Assembly (NCBI RefSeq): GCF_018383905.1
Contig: NZ_JAGYWA010000003.1
Coordinates: 212,931-276,930 of the forward strand
From: Flavobacterium branchiicola
GTDB lineage: Bacteria; Bacteroidota; Bacteroidia; Flavobacteriales; Flavobacteriaceae
Direction: 5' to 3'
DNA: 64,000 nt
Each line of letters opens with the position of its first letter. Position 1 is the stretch's first letter. Position numbers and translations under genes: made by a program. Positions 52,231 to 60,352 of the stretch are shown one piece after another. The notes under the pieces were generated by a model. The model was not told the DNA's origin. It saw only the letters and a list, made by a program, of their open reading frames with translations, and did not search any database.

Positions 52231-54651
52231 ATGAAAATATCTTACAACTGGTTAAAACAATTTATTAAAACTGACTGGACTTCAGAACAAACTTCAGAAT
52301 TACTGACTGATTTAGGTCTGGAAGTAGAAGTTGTTGAAAAATACCAATCTATAAAAGGTGGTTTAGAAGGAATTGTTGTAGGACACGTACTTACTTGCGA
52401 AAAACATCCTGATGCTGATCGTTTAAGAGTTACTACAGTAAACGTTGGCTTAGAAGCTCCAATACAAATTGTATGTGGTGCTGCCAATGTTGCGGCAGGC
52501 CAAAAAGTTCCGGTTGCTACTATTGGAACTGTTTTATATGATAAAGATGGAGCTGAATTTACTATTAAAAAAGGAAAAATTCGCGGACAGGAAAGCCACG
52601 GAATGATTTGTGCTGAAGATGAACTAGGCTTAGGAACAGGTCATGACGGAATCATGGTTCTTGATGCTGATCTGGTTCCCGGAACTCCGGCAGCAGAAGT
52701 TTTTAAAATTGTAAATGATGAAGTATTCGAGATTGGATTAACTCCAAATCGTGCGGATGCGATGAGTCATTTTGGAACTGCACGTGATTTAAGAGCTGGA
52801 ATGTTACAACGTGGAGTAAATATCGAATTGATTACACCTTCTGTGAGCAATTTCAGAGTAGATATGCGTACACTTAAAATTGATGTTAATGTTGAAGAAC
52901 CAACTTTAGCTCCAAGATATTGCGGTGTTACAATTTCCGGAATCACTGTTCAGGAATCTCCTGCGTGGTTACAAGATCGTTTAAAAGCGATTGGCTTAAC
53001 TCCAAAAAATAATATTGTCGATGTTACTAATTATGTATTACACGAATTAGGACAGCCTCTTCATGCTTTTGATGCCGCTAAAATAAACGGAAAAGTAATT
53101 GTAAAAACTTTACCGGCAGGAACAAAATTCGTCACTTTAGACGATGTTGAAAGAACATTGCACGCAGAAGACTTAATGATTTGTGATGAAAAAGGTCCGC
53201 TTTGTATTGCGGGTGTTTTTGGCGGAAAAAAATCAGGGGTTACAGAAGGAACGACTTCTATCTTCTTAGAAAGTGCTTATTTTGATGCTGTAAGTATTCG
53301 TAAAACAGCAAAAAGACACCAATTAAATACAGATGCTTCTTTTAGATTTGAAAGAGGAATTGACCCAACCATTACAGAATATGCTTTAAAACGTGCTGCA
53401 CTATTAATTCAGGAAGTTGCTGGTGGAAAAATAACTTCTGATGTTGTGGAAGTTTTCCCTAAAAAAGTAGAAGATTTTTCTGTTTTGTTGAATTTCAGCC
53501 ATGTTTCTAAAATCATCGGACAGGAAATTCCAAAAGATACAATCAAGAAAATATTAGTTTCTTTAGATATTAAAGTAAACAGCGTTTCTGATTCTGGTTT
53601 AGGATTAACAATTCCGGCATACCGTGTTGATGTTCAGCGTGAAATTGATGTAATCGAAGAAATCTTAAGAGTTTACGGTTATAACAACATTAATTTTTCT
53701 AAAAAATTCAATGCTACTGTTGCAAATTCGCCAAGAACGGAAGATTATAAAGTCCAAAATGTAATCGCTTCACAATTAAACTCACAGGGTTTCCACGAGA
53801 TGATGGCCAACTCGCTAACGACTGCTGCTTACGCTAAATTATCAACTTCATTAAAAGAAGAACATAATGTAACGATGCTTAATCCGTTGAGTAGTGATTT
53901 ATCTACAATGCGTCAGTCTTTATTGTTTTCTGGTTTAGAAGCGATATCGTATAACATCAACAGAAAAAATTCGGATTTAAAATTATTTGAATTCGGAAAA
54001 ACATATCATAAATATCTAAACGGATACGAAGAGCACAAACATTTGACTTTGTTACTTTCTGGAAACAGAAATAAAGAAAGCTGGACAAACCCACAAAAAG
54101 CAACAGATTTCTTTTTATTAAAAGGATATGTAAAAGGAATTTTGTCTCGTTTGGGAATTGATAAAATTACCAATGCTCCGGTGCAGTCAGACATTTTTTC
54201 TGAAGGAACAGCAATTTGCTACAACAACGATACTTTGGTAGAAATGGGTGTAGTTAAAAAGTCGATCCTGAAACATTTCGGAATAAAACAAGATGTTTAC
54301 TTTGCTGATTTTAACTGGGATTTAGTTTTAAAAATTATCACCGGAAAAATTAAATACAGTGAAATTCCTAAATATCCTGAAGTACGCAGAGATTTAGCTT
54401 TATTAATTGACAAGAGTACAACTTACGAAAGCATCTTTAACCTGGCTAAGCAAACAGAAAAATCACTTTTAAAAGACGTTAATTTATTTGATGTTTACGA
54501 AGGAAACAAACTTCCTGAAGGTAAAAAATCGTATGCCTTGAGTTTTACGATTCAGGACAATACAAAAACGCTTACCGACACTCAAATTGATAAAATCATG
54601 TCGAAATTGCAACACACTTTCGAAACTGAGCTTGGAGCAACTTTGAGATAA
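52231..54651 (+). CDS. pheT: Phenylalanine--tRNA ligase beta subunit
   Basis: An 806-residue subunit of the alpha2-beta2 synthetase. Domains in order: B1 and an EMAP/tRNA-binding domain (about 40-150, GIVVGHVLTCEKHPDADRLR), the B3/B4 editing domain (about 210-400, with PGTPAAEVF just before it and LHELGQPLHAFDA within), the B5 DNA-binding-like domain (405-480), the catalytic-like core B6/7 (RTEDYKVQNVIASQL), and the C-terminal FDX-ACB anticodon domain (YPEVRRDLALLID). The gene is not next to pheS, as is common in Bacteroidota. It ends at a bidirectional terminator shared with apt. Confidence 0.96.
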   Translation: MKISYNWLKQFIKTDWTSEQTSELLTDLGLEVEVVEKYQSIKGGLEGIVVGHVLTCEKHPDADRLRVTTVNVGLEAPIQIVCGAANVAAGQKVPVATIGTVLYDKDGAEFTIKKGKIRGQESHGMICAEDELGLGTGHDGIMVLDADLVPGTPAAEVFKIVNDEVFEIGLTPNRADAMSHFGTARDLRAGMLQRGVNIELITPSVSNFRVDMRTLKIDVNVEEPTLAPRYCGVTISGITVQESPAWLQDRLKAIGLTPKNNIVDVTNYVLHELGQPLHAFDAAKINGKVIVKTLPAGTKFVTLDDVERTLHAEDLMICDEKGPLCIAGVFGGKKSGVTEGTTSIFLESAYFDAVSIRKTAKRHQLNTDASFRFERGIDPTITEYALKRAALLIQEVAGGKITSDVVEVFPKKVEDFSVLLNFSHVSKIIGQEIPKDTIKKILVSLDIKVNSVSDSGLGLTIPAYRVDVQREIDVIEEILRVYGYNNINFSKKFNATVANSPRTEDYKVQNVIASQLNSQGFHEMMANSLTTAAYAKLSTSLKEEHNVTMLNPLSSDLSTMRQSLLFSGLEAISYNINRKNSDLKLFEFGKTYHKYLNGYEEHKHLTLLLSGNRNKESWTNPQKATDFFLLKGYVKGILSRLGIDKITNAPVQSDIFSEGTAICYNNDTLVEMGVVKKSILKHFGIKQDVYFADFNWDLVLKIITGKIKYSEIPKYPEVRRDLALLIDKSTTYESIFNLAKQTEKSLLKDVNLFDVYEGNKLPEGKKSYALSFTIQDNTKTLTDTQIDKIMSKLQHTFETELGATLR

Positions 54652-54672
54652 AAGAATCTCTTATAAAAAATC

Positions 54673-54704
54673 AAATCCCAATTCTAATTTTAGAATTGGG
54701 ATTT
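54673..54704. terminator. Bidirectional terminator (pheT / apt)
   Basis: AAATCCCAATTCTAA (54673-54687) and its perfect complement (54690-54704), T-rich on the plus side, between convergent genes. Confidence 0.88.
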
Positions 54705-54726
54705 TTTTTATTTGCTATTTTACTCT

Positions 54727-55239
54727 TTAATAAACAAGAGCAGAAAAAATCGGATACTCTTTAATTTTTTCCTTACCATTTAAGAAGCTCAGTTCCATTA
54801 AAAAATTGCATTGTACAATTTCACCACCCAATTTTTCTACAAGTTCGCAAACAGCCTTTGCCGTTCCTCCTGTAGCCAAAACGTCGTCATGAATTAAAAC
54901 ACGATCTCCCTTCTTTATAGCGTCTGTATGCATCTCTAAACTATCAGAACCATATTCGAGTTCATATGAGGCAGAAATGGTCTCAAAAGGCAGCTTTTTG
55001 GGCTTTCTAACAGGAACAAAGCCTGCATTTAATTCCTGAGCCAATAATATCCCGAAGAAAAAACCACGACTTTCTGCTCCGACCACTTTGTCAATTTTTT
55101 GATCTTTTAAAGAATTGAGTAAAATTTTAAGGCAATTTGTTCGCGCTTCCGGGTTAATTAGTAGAGGTGTGATATCTTTAAATAAAATTCCTTCTTTTGG
55201 AAAACCCTGAATATCACGTATATAATTTTCGAACTGCAT
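54727..55239 (-). CDS. apt: Adenine phosphoribosyltransferase
   Basis: A 170-residue purine salvage enzyme forming AMP from adenine and PRPP. The N-terminus (MQFENYIRDIQGFPKEGILFKDITPLL) has the Apt-specific FPKEGILFKDITPLL. The adenine-side motif is GAESRGFFFGILLA. The PRPP loop is VLIHDDVLATGGTAKAVCELVEKLG. Length is standard. It is convergent with pheT and divergent from the tRNA-Arg gene, whose promoter occupies the shared 117-base spacer. Confidence 0.95.
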   Translation of the reverse strand: MQFENYIRDIQGFPKEGILFKDITPLLINPEARTNCLKILLNSLKDQKIDKVVGAESRGFFFGILLAQELNAGFVPVRKPKKLPFETISASYELEYGSDSLEMHTDAIKKGDRVLIHDDVLATGGTAKAVCELVEKLGGEIVQCNFLMELSFLNGKEKIKEYPIFSALVY

Positions 55240-55289
55240 TTTTTTTTATTTTTATGTTATTTTTCTCTTGTTTATCTCACATTTATGTC

Positions 55290-55297
55290 TATCTTTG
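55290..55297 (+). promoter_or_regulatory. Promoter of tRNA-Arg, full consensus
   Basis: TATCTTTG preceded by TTG at 55268-55270 with exactly 19 bases between, the ideal Bacteroidota TTG-N19-TAnnTTTG arrangement. The tRNA starts 59 bases after it. Confidence 0.8.
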
Positions 55298-55356
55298 CAC
55301 CCGCAATAAGCAATCAACAAAGCTACGAAAAATTAGCCAAATGATTACTAAAAAAA

Positions 55357-55430
55357 GGCCTCGTGGCGCAACTGAATAGCGCATCTGATTACGGCTCAGA
55401 AGGTTACTGGTTTGAATCCAGTCGAGGTCA
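55357..55430 (+). tRNA. tRNA-Arg(ACG)
   Basis: A 74-base cloverleaf. Acceptor GGCCTCG pairs with CGAGGTC (one G-T at position 2), D stem is GCGC/GCGC, and the anticodon stem TCTGA/TCAGA encloses TTACGGC. The anticodon ACG is at 55391-55393 (inosine at 34 expected). The T stem is ACTGG/CCAGT with loop TTTGAAT. No CCA is encoded. The D loop has A at position 19 and the T loop has T at position 56, where nearly all tRNAs have G19 and C56. Both changed together, so the tertiary pair becomes A-U. Confidence 0.95.
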
Positions 55431-55433
55431 CAA

Positions 55434-55464
55434 AAAGAGACAACTAATTACTAGTTGTCTCTTT
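55434..55464 (+). terminator. Terminator after tRNA-Arg
   Basis: AAAGAGACAACTA (55434-55446) pairs with TAGTTGTCTCTTT (55452-55464), followed by more T. Confidence 0.88.
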
Positions 55465-55573
55465 TTTTATGCGCAAAATGTAGATTTTTCAAGCCTTTAC
55501 GATCTAATATTTTATGGTTCGATTTTTCATAAGGAATCTTTAGCCTATTTAAAATAAATAAGCCATCGCGGAA

Positions 55574-56026
55574 CTACCCATACAAATTTTTTATCTCCGA
55601 CATAACAAAGGTACTTTGGGTACTCCCTATGCTTTCAACTGATCCCAATTTATTAAACACAAAATCTTGATAATGCTTCATGTCTTTGGCGGAAACTTTC
55701 ATTAAAAAATCGTAATCTCCTGAGATATTATAACATTCCACAACTTCTTCTATTTTCATAATATCACTAACAAACTGATTTCCAATATTACGATCGTGCT
55801 GTTTAAGTTTGATATTACAAAAAACGATGAAACCTCTGTTTAGTTTTTCTGCATCTAACAAGGCTATATATTTTTTAATATAACCATTATTCTCCAATCT
55901 TTTAATTCGCTCAAAAACTGGCGATGCCGAAAGATTTACCATCTTTGCCAATTCTTTTACCGTGTATTTAGAATTATCGTGTAGTATATTTAATAACTGA
56001 AGATCAATATCGTCTATTTGCTCCAT
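55574..56026 (-). CDS. Lrp/AsnC-family transcriptional regulator
   Basis: A 150-residue regulator. The N-terminal winged HTH starts DIDLQLLNILHDNSKYTVKELAKMVNLSASPVFERIKRLENNGYIKKY. The C-terminal RAM/ACT-like domain (about 65-145) binds amino-acid effectors and forms the octamer. It ends the minus-strand run MesX, MesD, transporter, Lrp, which suggests an amino acid such as methionine as effector (inference). It has its own TATATTTG promoter, and an Lrp-like palindrome (56057-56071) lies between that element and the gene, pointing to autorepression. Two better operator copies sit upstream of mesX. Confidence 0.92.
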   Translation of the reverse strand: MEQIDDIDLQLLNILHDNSKYTVKELAKMVNLSASPVFERIKRLENNGYIKKYIALLDAEKLNRGFIVFCNIKLKQHDRNIGNQFVSDIMKIEEVVECYNISGDYDFLMKVSAKDMKHYQDFVFNKLGSVESIGSTQSTFVMSEIKNLYG

Positions 56027-56056
56027 AGAATATTTTGGTTTAATTTATTTATAAGT

Positions 56057-56071
56057 CAGAATAAAATTCTT
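56057..56071. promoter_or_regulatory. Lrp-like operator at the lrp promoter
   Basis: CAGAATAAAATTCTT contains the perfect palindrome AGAAT-AAA-ATTCT and matches 12 of 15 positions of the E. coli Lrp consensus YAGHAWATTWTDCTR. It directly abuts the -7 element, covering the expected start of transcription. Confidence 0.5.
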
Positions 56072-56079
56072 CAAATATA
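56072..56079 (-). promoter_or_regulatory. Promoter -7 element of the Lrp/AsnC gene
   Basis: The minus strand reads TATATTTG (TAnnTTTG), 45 bases before the ATG at 56026. Confidence 0.5.
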
Positions 56080-56100
56080 ACCAAAAACAATACAAAAATC

Positions 56101-57096
56101 TTATTTTACTTCTTTTCGTCGAGCCATACCCTGAGCGATAATACTGGCGGCAATCAATTGCAAGGCATGGTAAAGCATGAGCGGCAGCAATACGATGCCA
56201 GTGATAGTACTGTGCTGAAAAAGTACTTTTGACATAACCGTGCCGTGTACCAATGACTTTTTAGACCCGCAGAATAAGACAGTAATACGATCTTCATCTG
56301 AAAAACCAAGCAGACTGCTGAGTAGTCCGACACAAAAGAATACGGCAAAAAACAACGCCACCATCCCTGCAGCGAGTCCAGTAAGTTCAAGGGCGGTGAA
56401 GCCTTCAAAAAGATGTTCGGAAAATGATTTGCAAAACGACGTGTAAATAATCGTTAGAATAACTGCCTGATCGAAATATTTGAGCTGTTTTTTGTATTTT
56501 TCGACAATGGCGCCGAAACGGGAATTGAGGCTTATACCAATGATGACTGGCAGTAAGACTTGCAGAATCAACTTTATGACGATTTGAGTAACATCAAAAT
56601 CGCCTGTGGCAGAAGCTATAAACAGACCAACCCAGAGCGGCGTTACGACTACTCCAATCAAACTGGAAATACTCGCATTGAAAATGGCTGCGGGAATGTT
56701 TCCCTTTGCAATGGAAACCATGACCACCGAAGAGGAAACTGTGGACGGCAATGCTGCCAGAAAAAACACACCCAACCAAAGCAGCTCGAAGCCGTTATTA
56801 ACAAACAACGGGCGAAATGCCAAAACTATGAGCGGAAAAAATAAAAAGGTTGTCAACTGGACGACAATGTGCATTTTCCAGTTCGAAAGTCCAGCTTTTA
56901 GTTTCTCAACACTCAGTCGCATGCCATAAAACAAGAAAATAAAGGAAACGCCAGCATTGGCAATCTCCTCCAGCGAAACAGGTTCTTTGACCATGCCTGG
57001 CTTTGGCAAAAAATAAGCCATCAGAATCATGGTGGCTATCATTAACAGGAAACCGTCGAAACCTGCTTTTTTTAATACTTCTAATAATTTCTTCAA
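56101..57096 (-). CDS. SLC10A7/YfeH-like (bile acid:sodium symporter family) transporter
   Basis: A 331-residue membrane protein with about ten hydrophobic helices. FIFLFYGMRLSVEKLKAGLSNWKMH, ALPSTVSSSVVMVSIAKGN and VLFCGSKKSLVHGTVMSKVLF are the signatures of the SBF-like family (SLC10A7/YfeH) rather than of classical bile-acid carriers. The substrate is unknown. Its place 59 bases after mesD suggests it moves a sulfur compound or methionine precursor (inference). Its base composition is visibly GC-richer than its surroundings: I counted 25 and 32 G or C in the 60-base lines at 56221 and 56341, against 22 in a line of holA. This hints at transfer. Confidence 0.88.
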   Translation of the reverse strand: MKKLLEVLKKAGFDGFLLMIATMILMAYFLPKPGMVKEPVSLEEIANAGVSFIFLFYGMRLSVEKLKAGLSNWKMHIVVQLTTFLFFPLIVLAFRPLFVNNGFELLWLGVFFLAALPSTVSSSVVMVSIAKGNIPAAIFNASISSLIGVVVTPLWVGLFIASATGDFDVTQIVIKLILQVLLPVIIGISLNSRFGAIVEKYKKQLKYFDQAVILTIIYTSFCKSFSEHLFEGFTALELTGLAAGMVALFFAVFFCVGLLSSLLGFSDEDRITVLFCGSKKSLVHGTVMSKVLFQHSTITGIVLLPLMLYHALQLIAASIIAQGMARRKEVK

Positions 57097-57155
57097 TGTG
57101 TTTTAAATATTATTCCTCCGTAGAGACACGGACTCCCTTAATTAATATATAAAGA

Positions 57156-58187
57156 CTAAATCCCTAGTTCTTTGCGTATAATTTCTGCTCCTGCGCTTAA
57201 AGCACTTAACTTACCTCCGGCTATGTTTCGTGATAGCGGGGCCATTCCGCAGTTTGTAGAAGGGTAAAGATTTTCGGCATCTACAAACTCAAGAGCTTTA
57301 CGCAAGGTATTAGCTACTTCTTCTGGTGTTTCGATAGTGTTGGTTGCCACATCAATAGCACCGACCATTACTTTTTTACCGCGAACAAGTTCCATTAAAT
57401 TTAAAGGCACATTGGAGTTATGACATTCTAATGACACAATATCAATTTTAGATTTTTGAATTTTCGGAAAAATTTCTTCGTATTGTCGCCACTCTGAACC
57501 TAATGTCTTTTTCCAATCAGTATTTGCCTGTATTCCATAACCATAGCAAATATGAACCGCAGTTTGACAGTGTAAACCTTCAATGGCTCTTTCTAGTGCT
57601 GCCATTCCCCAATCGTTTACTTCATCAAAAAATACATTAAATGCAGGTTCATCAAACTGGATAATATCTACCCCTGCATCTTGAAGTTCTCTTGCTTCTT
57701 CATTGAGTGCTTTCGCAAATTCCCATGCCAATTTTTCACGGCTTTTATAATGGTCGTCGTACAAGGTATCTACCATTGTCAGCGGGCCTGGCAATGCCCA
57801 TTTTATTGGCTTATTAGTCTGTTTACGTAAAAATTTAGCATCTTCCACAAAAACTGCTTTTTGACGCGCAACCTCACCTACCACCACTGGAACACTCGCG
57901 TCATAACGGTTACGGATTTTTACTGTTTTGCGATTTTCAAAATCTACCCCGCTTAAATGCTCGATAAAAGTCGTTACAAAATGCTGGCGTGTCTGCTCGC
58001 CGTCACAAATGATATCCAGATCTGCCAATTGTTGTTCCTGCAGAGAAATGCGCAAAGCATCTTGTTTCCCTTCAAGCAGTTGATCGCCTTCTAATTTCCA
58101 TGGTGACCAAAGTTTTTCGGGTGGTGCAAGCCAGGCAGGTTTGGGTAAACTTCCAACAATTGAGGTAGGTAATAATAATTTCTTCAT
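57156..58187 (-). CDS. mesD: MesD-type methionine synthase (core MetE)
   Basis: A 343-residue protein equal to the C-terminal catalytic half of cobalamin-independent methionine synthase MetE, with no N-terminal folate-binding half. The four zinc/homocysteine ligands are all present: His212 and Cys214 (AVHICYGYG), Glu254 (SLECHNSN) and Cys313 (STNCGMAPLSR). The N-terminus reads LLPTSIVGSLPKPAWL. Core-MetE proteins paired with a DUF1852 protein (MesX), as here 30 bases upstream, have been described as an oxygen-requiring, folate-independent methionine synthase in aerobic bacteria; the methyl donor was not established as far as I know. The pairing makes this call firm. Confidence 0.88.
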   Translation of the reverse strand: MKKLLLPTSIVGSLPKPAWLAPPEKLWSPWKLEGDQLLEGKQDALRISLQEQQLADLDIICDGEQTRQHFVTTFIEHLSGVDFENRKTVKIRNRYDASVPVVVGEVARQKAVFVEDAKFLRKQTNKPIKWALPGPLTMVDTLYDDHYKSREKLAWEFAKALNEEARELQDAGVDIIQFDEPAFNVFFDEVNDWGMAALERAIEGLHCQTAVHICYGYGIQANTDWKKTLGSEWRQYEEIFPKIQKSKIDIVSLECHNSNVPLNLMELVRGKKVMVGAIDVATNTIETPEEVANTLRKALEFVDAENLYPSTNCGMAPLSRNIAGGKLSALSAGAEIIRKELGI

Positions 58188-58217
58188 AATAGTATAATTT
58201 TAGTGCGTTGTGATCAA

Positions 58218-59270
58218 TTAAAGGGTAAAATTAGCAGACCATTGTTCTAAGAGACTTTTGTAAGGCTTAATGAAATGCTCTTCTGCATATTTACCCTGTT
58301 CAACAGCCAATCGGCTGCGTTCTTCGCGGTCATAATCCACTCGAGTCAATGAATAATCTTCGTGTTTAAGAGTAGGTTGATAGATTTTCCCAGCCACTGA
58401 ATTTGCATTGTAAATTTCAGGGCGATAAATCTTCTGAAAAGTCTCCATCGTGCTGATTGAGCTGATTAGTCCAAGGTCAGTATAATCAGCAAGTAGATCT
58501 CCGGAGTGATAAAAAGCCATCGGTGCCACAGTATTCGAAGGCATGAAAAACCGAACTTTTAAGCCCATTTTAGAGAAATATTCATCAGTGATAGAATACT
58601 GATCCTGCAGATACTCAAAACCCAAAACTGGATGCTGATACTCAGTGCGAGTATACGTTTTGTTGCTCGATACACTTAGACAAATGATCGGTGACATTTT
58701 AAAGTGCTCTTTATAAGTGGCTGAATTGACAAAGCACTTATAAAGTTTTCCGTGCAAATCACCAAAATTTTCAGGAATACAAAAATCAGGTTTGTTTTTA
58801 TTGTGCTCGATCAATAAAATACTGAAATCATAATCACGAACATAAGACGAAAAATTATTCCCGGCAATACCTTCGATACGCTTGCCAGTCTTGTGGTCAA
58901 AAATATTCGTTTTTAAAACTTCAATCAACGGCAGCTTGTTAATACCATTCTTATCATCAATATTCATCGTTACTGTGATGATTTCAAGTTCTACAAGATA
59001 ACGATCCCCTTTTGGATTATCCACATGAGCCAATGCATTGAATCGATTGTTAATCATATTTAATGCATTACGTAAGTTTTGTTGACGATTACCTCCTCTG
59101 GCCAGGTTTGCAAAATTGGTTGTCAAACGCGTTTCACTTGAGGGGTGATAGTTTTCATCTAAACAAGTGCTCTTTAGTGTGAATGCAAAATCATTTTGGA
59201 TTGTATTCTGGGCGTTTTCAATATCCTGCTTTTCGATTATTCTCAAATCTTCTTGTATGTTCGCTTTCAT
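58218..59270 (-). CDS. mesX: MesX (DUF1852), partner of MesD
   Basis: A 350-residue protein of the DUF1852 family. Signatures are FAFTLKSTCLDENYHPSSETR, TNFANLARGGNRQQNLRNALN, MINNRFNALAH and NPKGDRYLVELEIITV. It is essential for MesD-type methionine synthases, possibly making or transferring the methyl group in an oxygen-dependent step. I start at ATG 59270 (MKANIQEDLRII); a longer frame at 59339 adds 23 residues with no family match. It is first in the minus-strand run mesX-mesD-transporter-lrp. Its upstream region carries two copies of an Lrp-like operator, 77 and 149 bases before the ATG. Confidence 0.88.
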   Translation of the reverse strand: MKANIQEDLRIIEKQDIENAQNTIQNDFAFTLKSTCLDENYHPSSETRLTTNFANLARGGNRQQNLRNALNMINNRFNALAHVDNPKGDRYLVELEIITVTMNIDDKNGINKLPLIEVLKTNIFDHKTGKRIEGIAGNNFSSYVRDYDFSILLIEHNKNKPDFCIPENFGDLHGKLYKCFVNSATYKEHFKMSPIICLSVSSNKTYTRTEYQHPVLGFEYLQDQYSITDEYFSKMGLKVRFFMPSNTVAPMAFYHSGDLLADYTDLGLISSISTMETFQKIYRPEIYNANSVAGKIYQPTLKHEDYSLTRVDYDREERSRLAVEQGKYAEEHFIKPYKSLLEQWSANFTL

Positions 59271-59346
59271 TTGATGACAAGGTTTAGTTTTTTTACCCTG
59301 CAAATTTGAAAATAAAAGATTTAATATTCTACTAAACAAAAAAAAT

Positions 59347-59362
59347 CAGATAATTATTCTTT
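59347..59362. promoter_or_regulatory. Lrp-like operator 1 upstream of mesX
   Basis: CAGATAATTATTCTTT; its first 15 bases match 13 of 15 positions of the E. coli Lrp consensus. Perfectly repeated at 59419-59434, 72 bases away (about seven helical turns). Confidence 0.6.
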
Positions 59363-59418
59363 TTCAATACTATTTTTAAGATTATTAATCTTTTTATAAA
59401 TATAATAATAAAGAAAAA

Positions 59419-59434
59419 CAGATAATTATTCTTT
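59419..59434. promoter_or_regulatory. Lrp-like operator 2, between mesX and the nitroreductase gene
   Basis: An exact 16-base copy of operator 1 (core palindrome ATAATTAT). It lies 73 bases before the -7 element of the divergent nitroreductase gene, so it could serve both promoters. Confidence 0.6.
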
Positions 59435-59506
59435 AAAGAACTAAGATATGACTTATTTGAAGTTTACCACAGCAATTCAAGCCTCGAAAAAGAAAACAAT
59501 ATCATT

Positions 59507-59514
59507 TATATTTG
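59507..59514 (+). promoter_or_regulatory. Promoter -7 element of the nitroreductase gene
   Basis: TATATTTG matches TAnnTTTG, 24 bases before ATG 59539, and rules out the longer frame beginning at 59512. Confidence 0.55.
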
Positions 59515-59538
59515 TCAAAAATTAAGATAGACATAGCA

Positions 59539-60168
59539 ATGAATTTGATAGAAAATTTAAAATGGCGCTACGCCACAAAAGCTTACAATAACATTAAAGT
59601 AACAGAAGATAAGGTCGATCAGATCTTAGAGGCGATAAATCTTTCAGCATCTTCTTGCGGTCTGCAATCTTACCGTGTTTTTGTTGTAAGCAATCCGGAA
59701 ATTCAAAAAAAATTAGGCGCTGATTCGTATAATGGACAGATTAGCTCTTGCTCTCATTTGTTGGTTTTTGCTGCATTCAATAACATGTCTTCGACTTACA
59801 TTGATGATTATATAGCAATGACAGAAAAGCAAAGAGGTCTTGATGCTGGTGCCTTATCAGAATTTAGAAATGGACTGCATTCCTATTTCAGCGCTATTAA
59901 TGCAGAACAAAATGCCCATTGGGCGGCCAAACAGGCTTATATTGCACTTGGAACTGCACTTATTGCTGCGGCAGAATTGAAAGTGGATGCGACTCCTATC
60001 GAAGGATTTAATGCCGCAACTATCGATGCCATTTTGGGTTTGAAAGAAAAAGGGCTGCATTCTACAGTTATCCTCGCTTTAGGATATCGGGATTCTGAAA
60101 AAGACTATATGGCAGCTACGAAAAAAGTTCGTTTGCCTATAGATGAAATGATAACTAAAGTTTATTAA
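59539..60168 (+). CDS. Nitroreductase-family NAD(P)H flavin oxidoreductase
   Basis: A 209-residue FMN-dependent oxidoreductase of the NfsB type. The start MNLIENLKWRYATKAYNNIK has the Arg that contacts FMN phosphate (RYATKAY). INLSASSCGLQSYRVFVV is the second FMN-binding part, and IEGFNAATID and HSTVILALGYRD are the C-terminal signatures. Length fits the family. The gene is divergent from mesX and shares its Lrp-like operators, so it may supply reduced flavin or a redox step to the MesD/MesX reaction (inference); a general detoxification role is the alternative. Confidence 0.88.
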   Translation: MNLIENLKWRYATKAYNNIKVTEDKVDQILEAINLSASSCGLQSYRVFVVSNPEIQKKLGADSYNGQISSCSHLLVFAAFNNMSSTYIDDYIAMTEKQRGLDAGALSEFRNGLHSYFSAINAEQNAHWAAKQAYIALGTALIAAAELKVDATPIEGFNAATIDAILGLKEKGLHSTVILALGYRDSEKDYMAATKKVRLPIDEMITKVY

Positions 60169-60186
60169 TATTATTAGATACGTGAA

Positions 60187-60352
60187 TTATTAACCCGTTG
60201 GATGTAATTAATTTTAACACATAGAAGCATAGATTCCGAACCTTCAAAAAAGGCGTTTCACTTATTTAAAATACACATAGATTGCTATGTGCAAGAAATA
60301 TATTTCTTTTTTGCATTCTTTTTAGCTAAAAAAATCTATGTTTCTATGTGTT
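60187..60352. repeat. Foldback element with nested hairpins
   Basis: It begins with the same 24-base end (one mismatch) as the element at 50186. Inside, AACACATAGAAGCATAGATT (60216-60235) pairs with its complement at 60333-60352 (one mismatch), and a small hairpin CACATAG/CTATGTG (60274-60291) sits in the loop. Confidence 0.72.

Noticed and set aside
59271..59538. SAM or cobalamin riboswitch ahead of mesX
   Set aside because: The spacer is AT-rich and lacks the conserved cores I know for SAM-I/SAM-II or B12 riboswitches; only the two direct repeats stand out.
55574..60168. Integrase or insertion sequence carrying the mes cluster
   Set aside because: No recombinase or transposase fragment is present; only a ten-base repeat and a composition shift hint at transfer.
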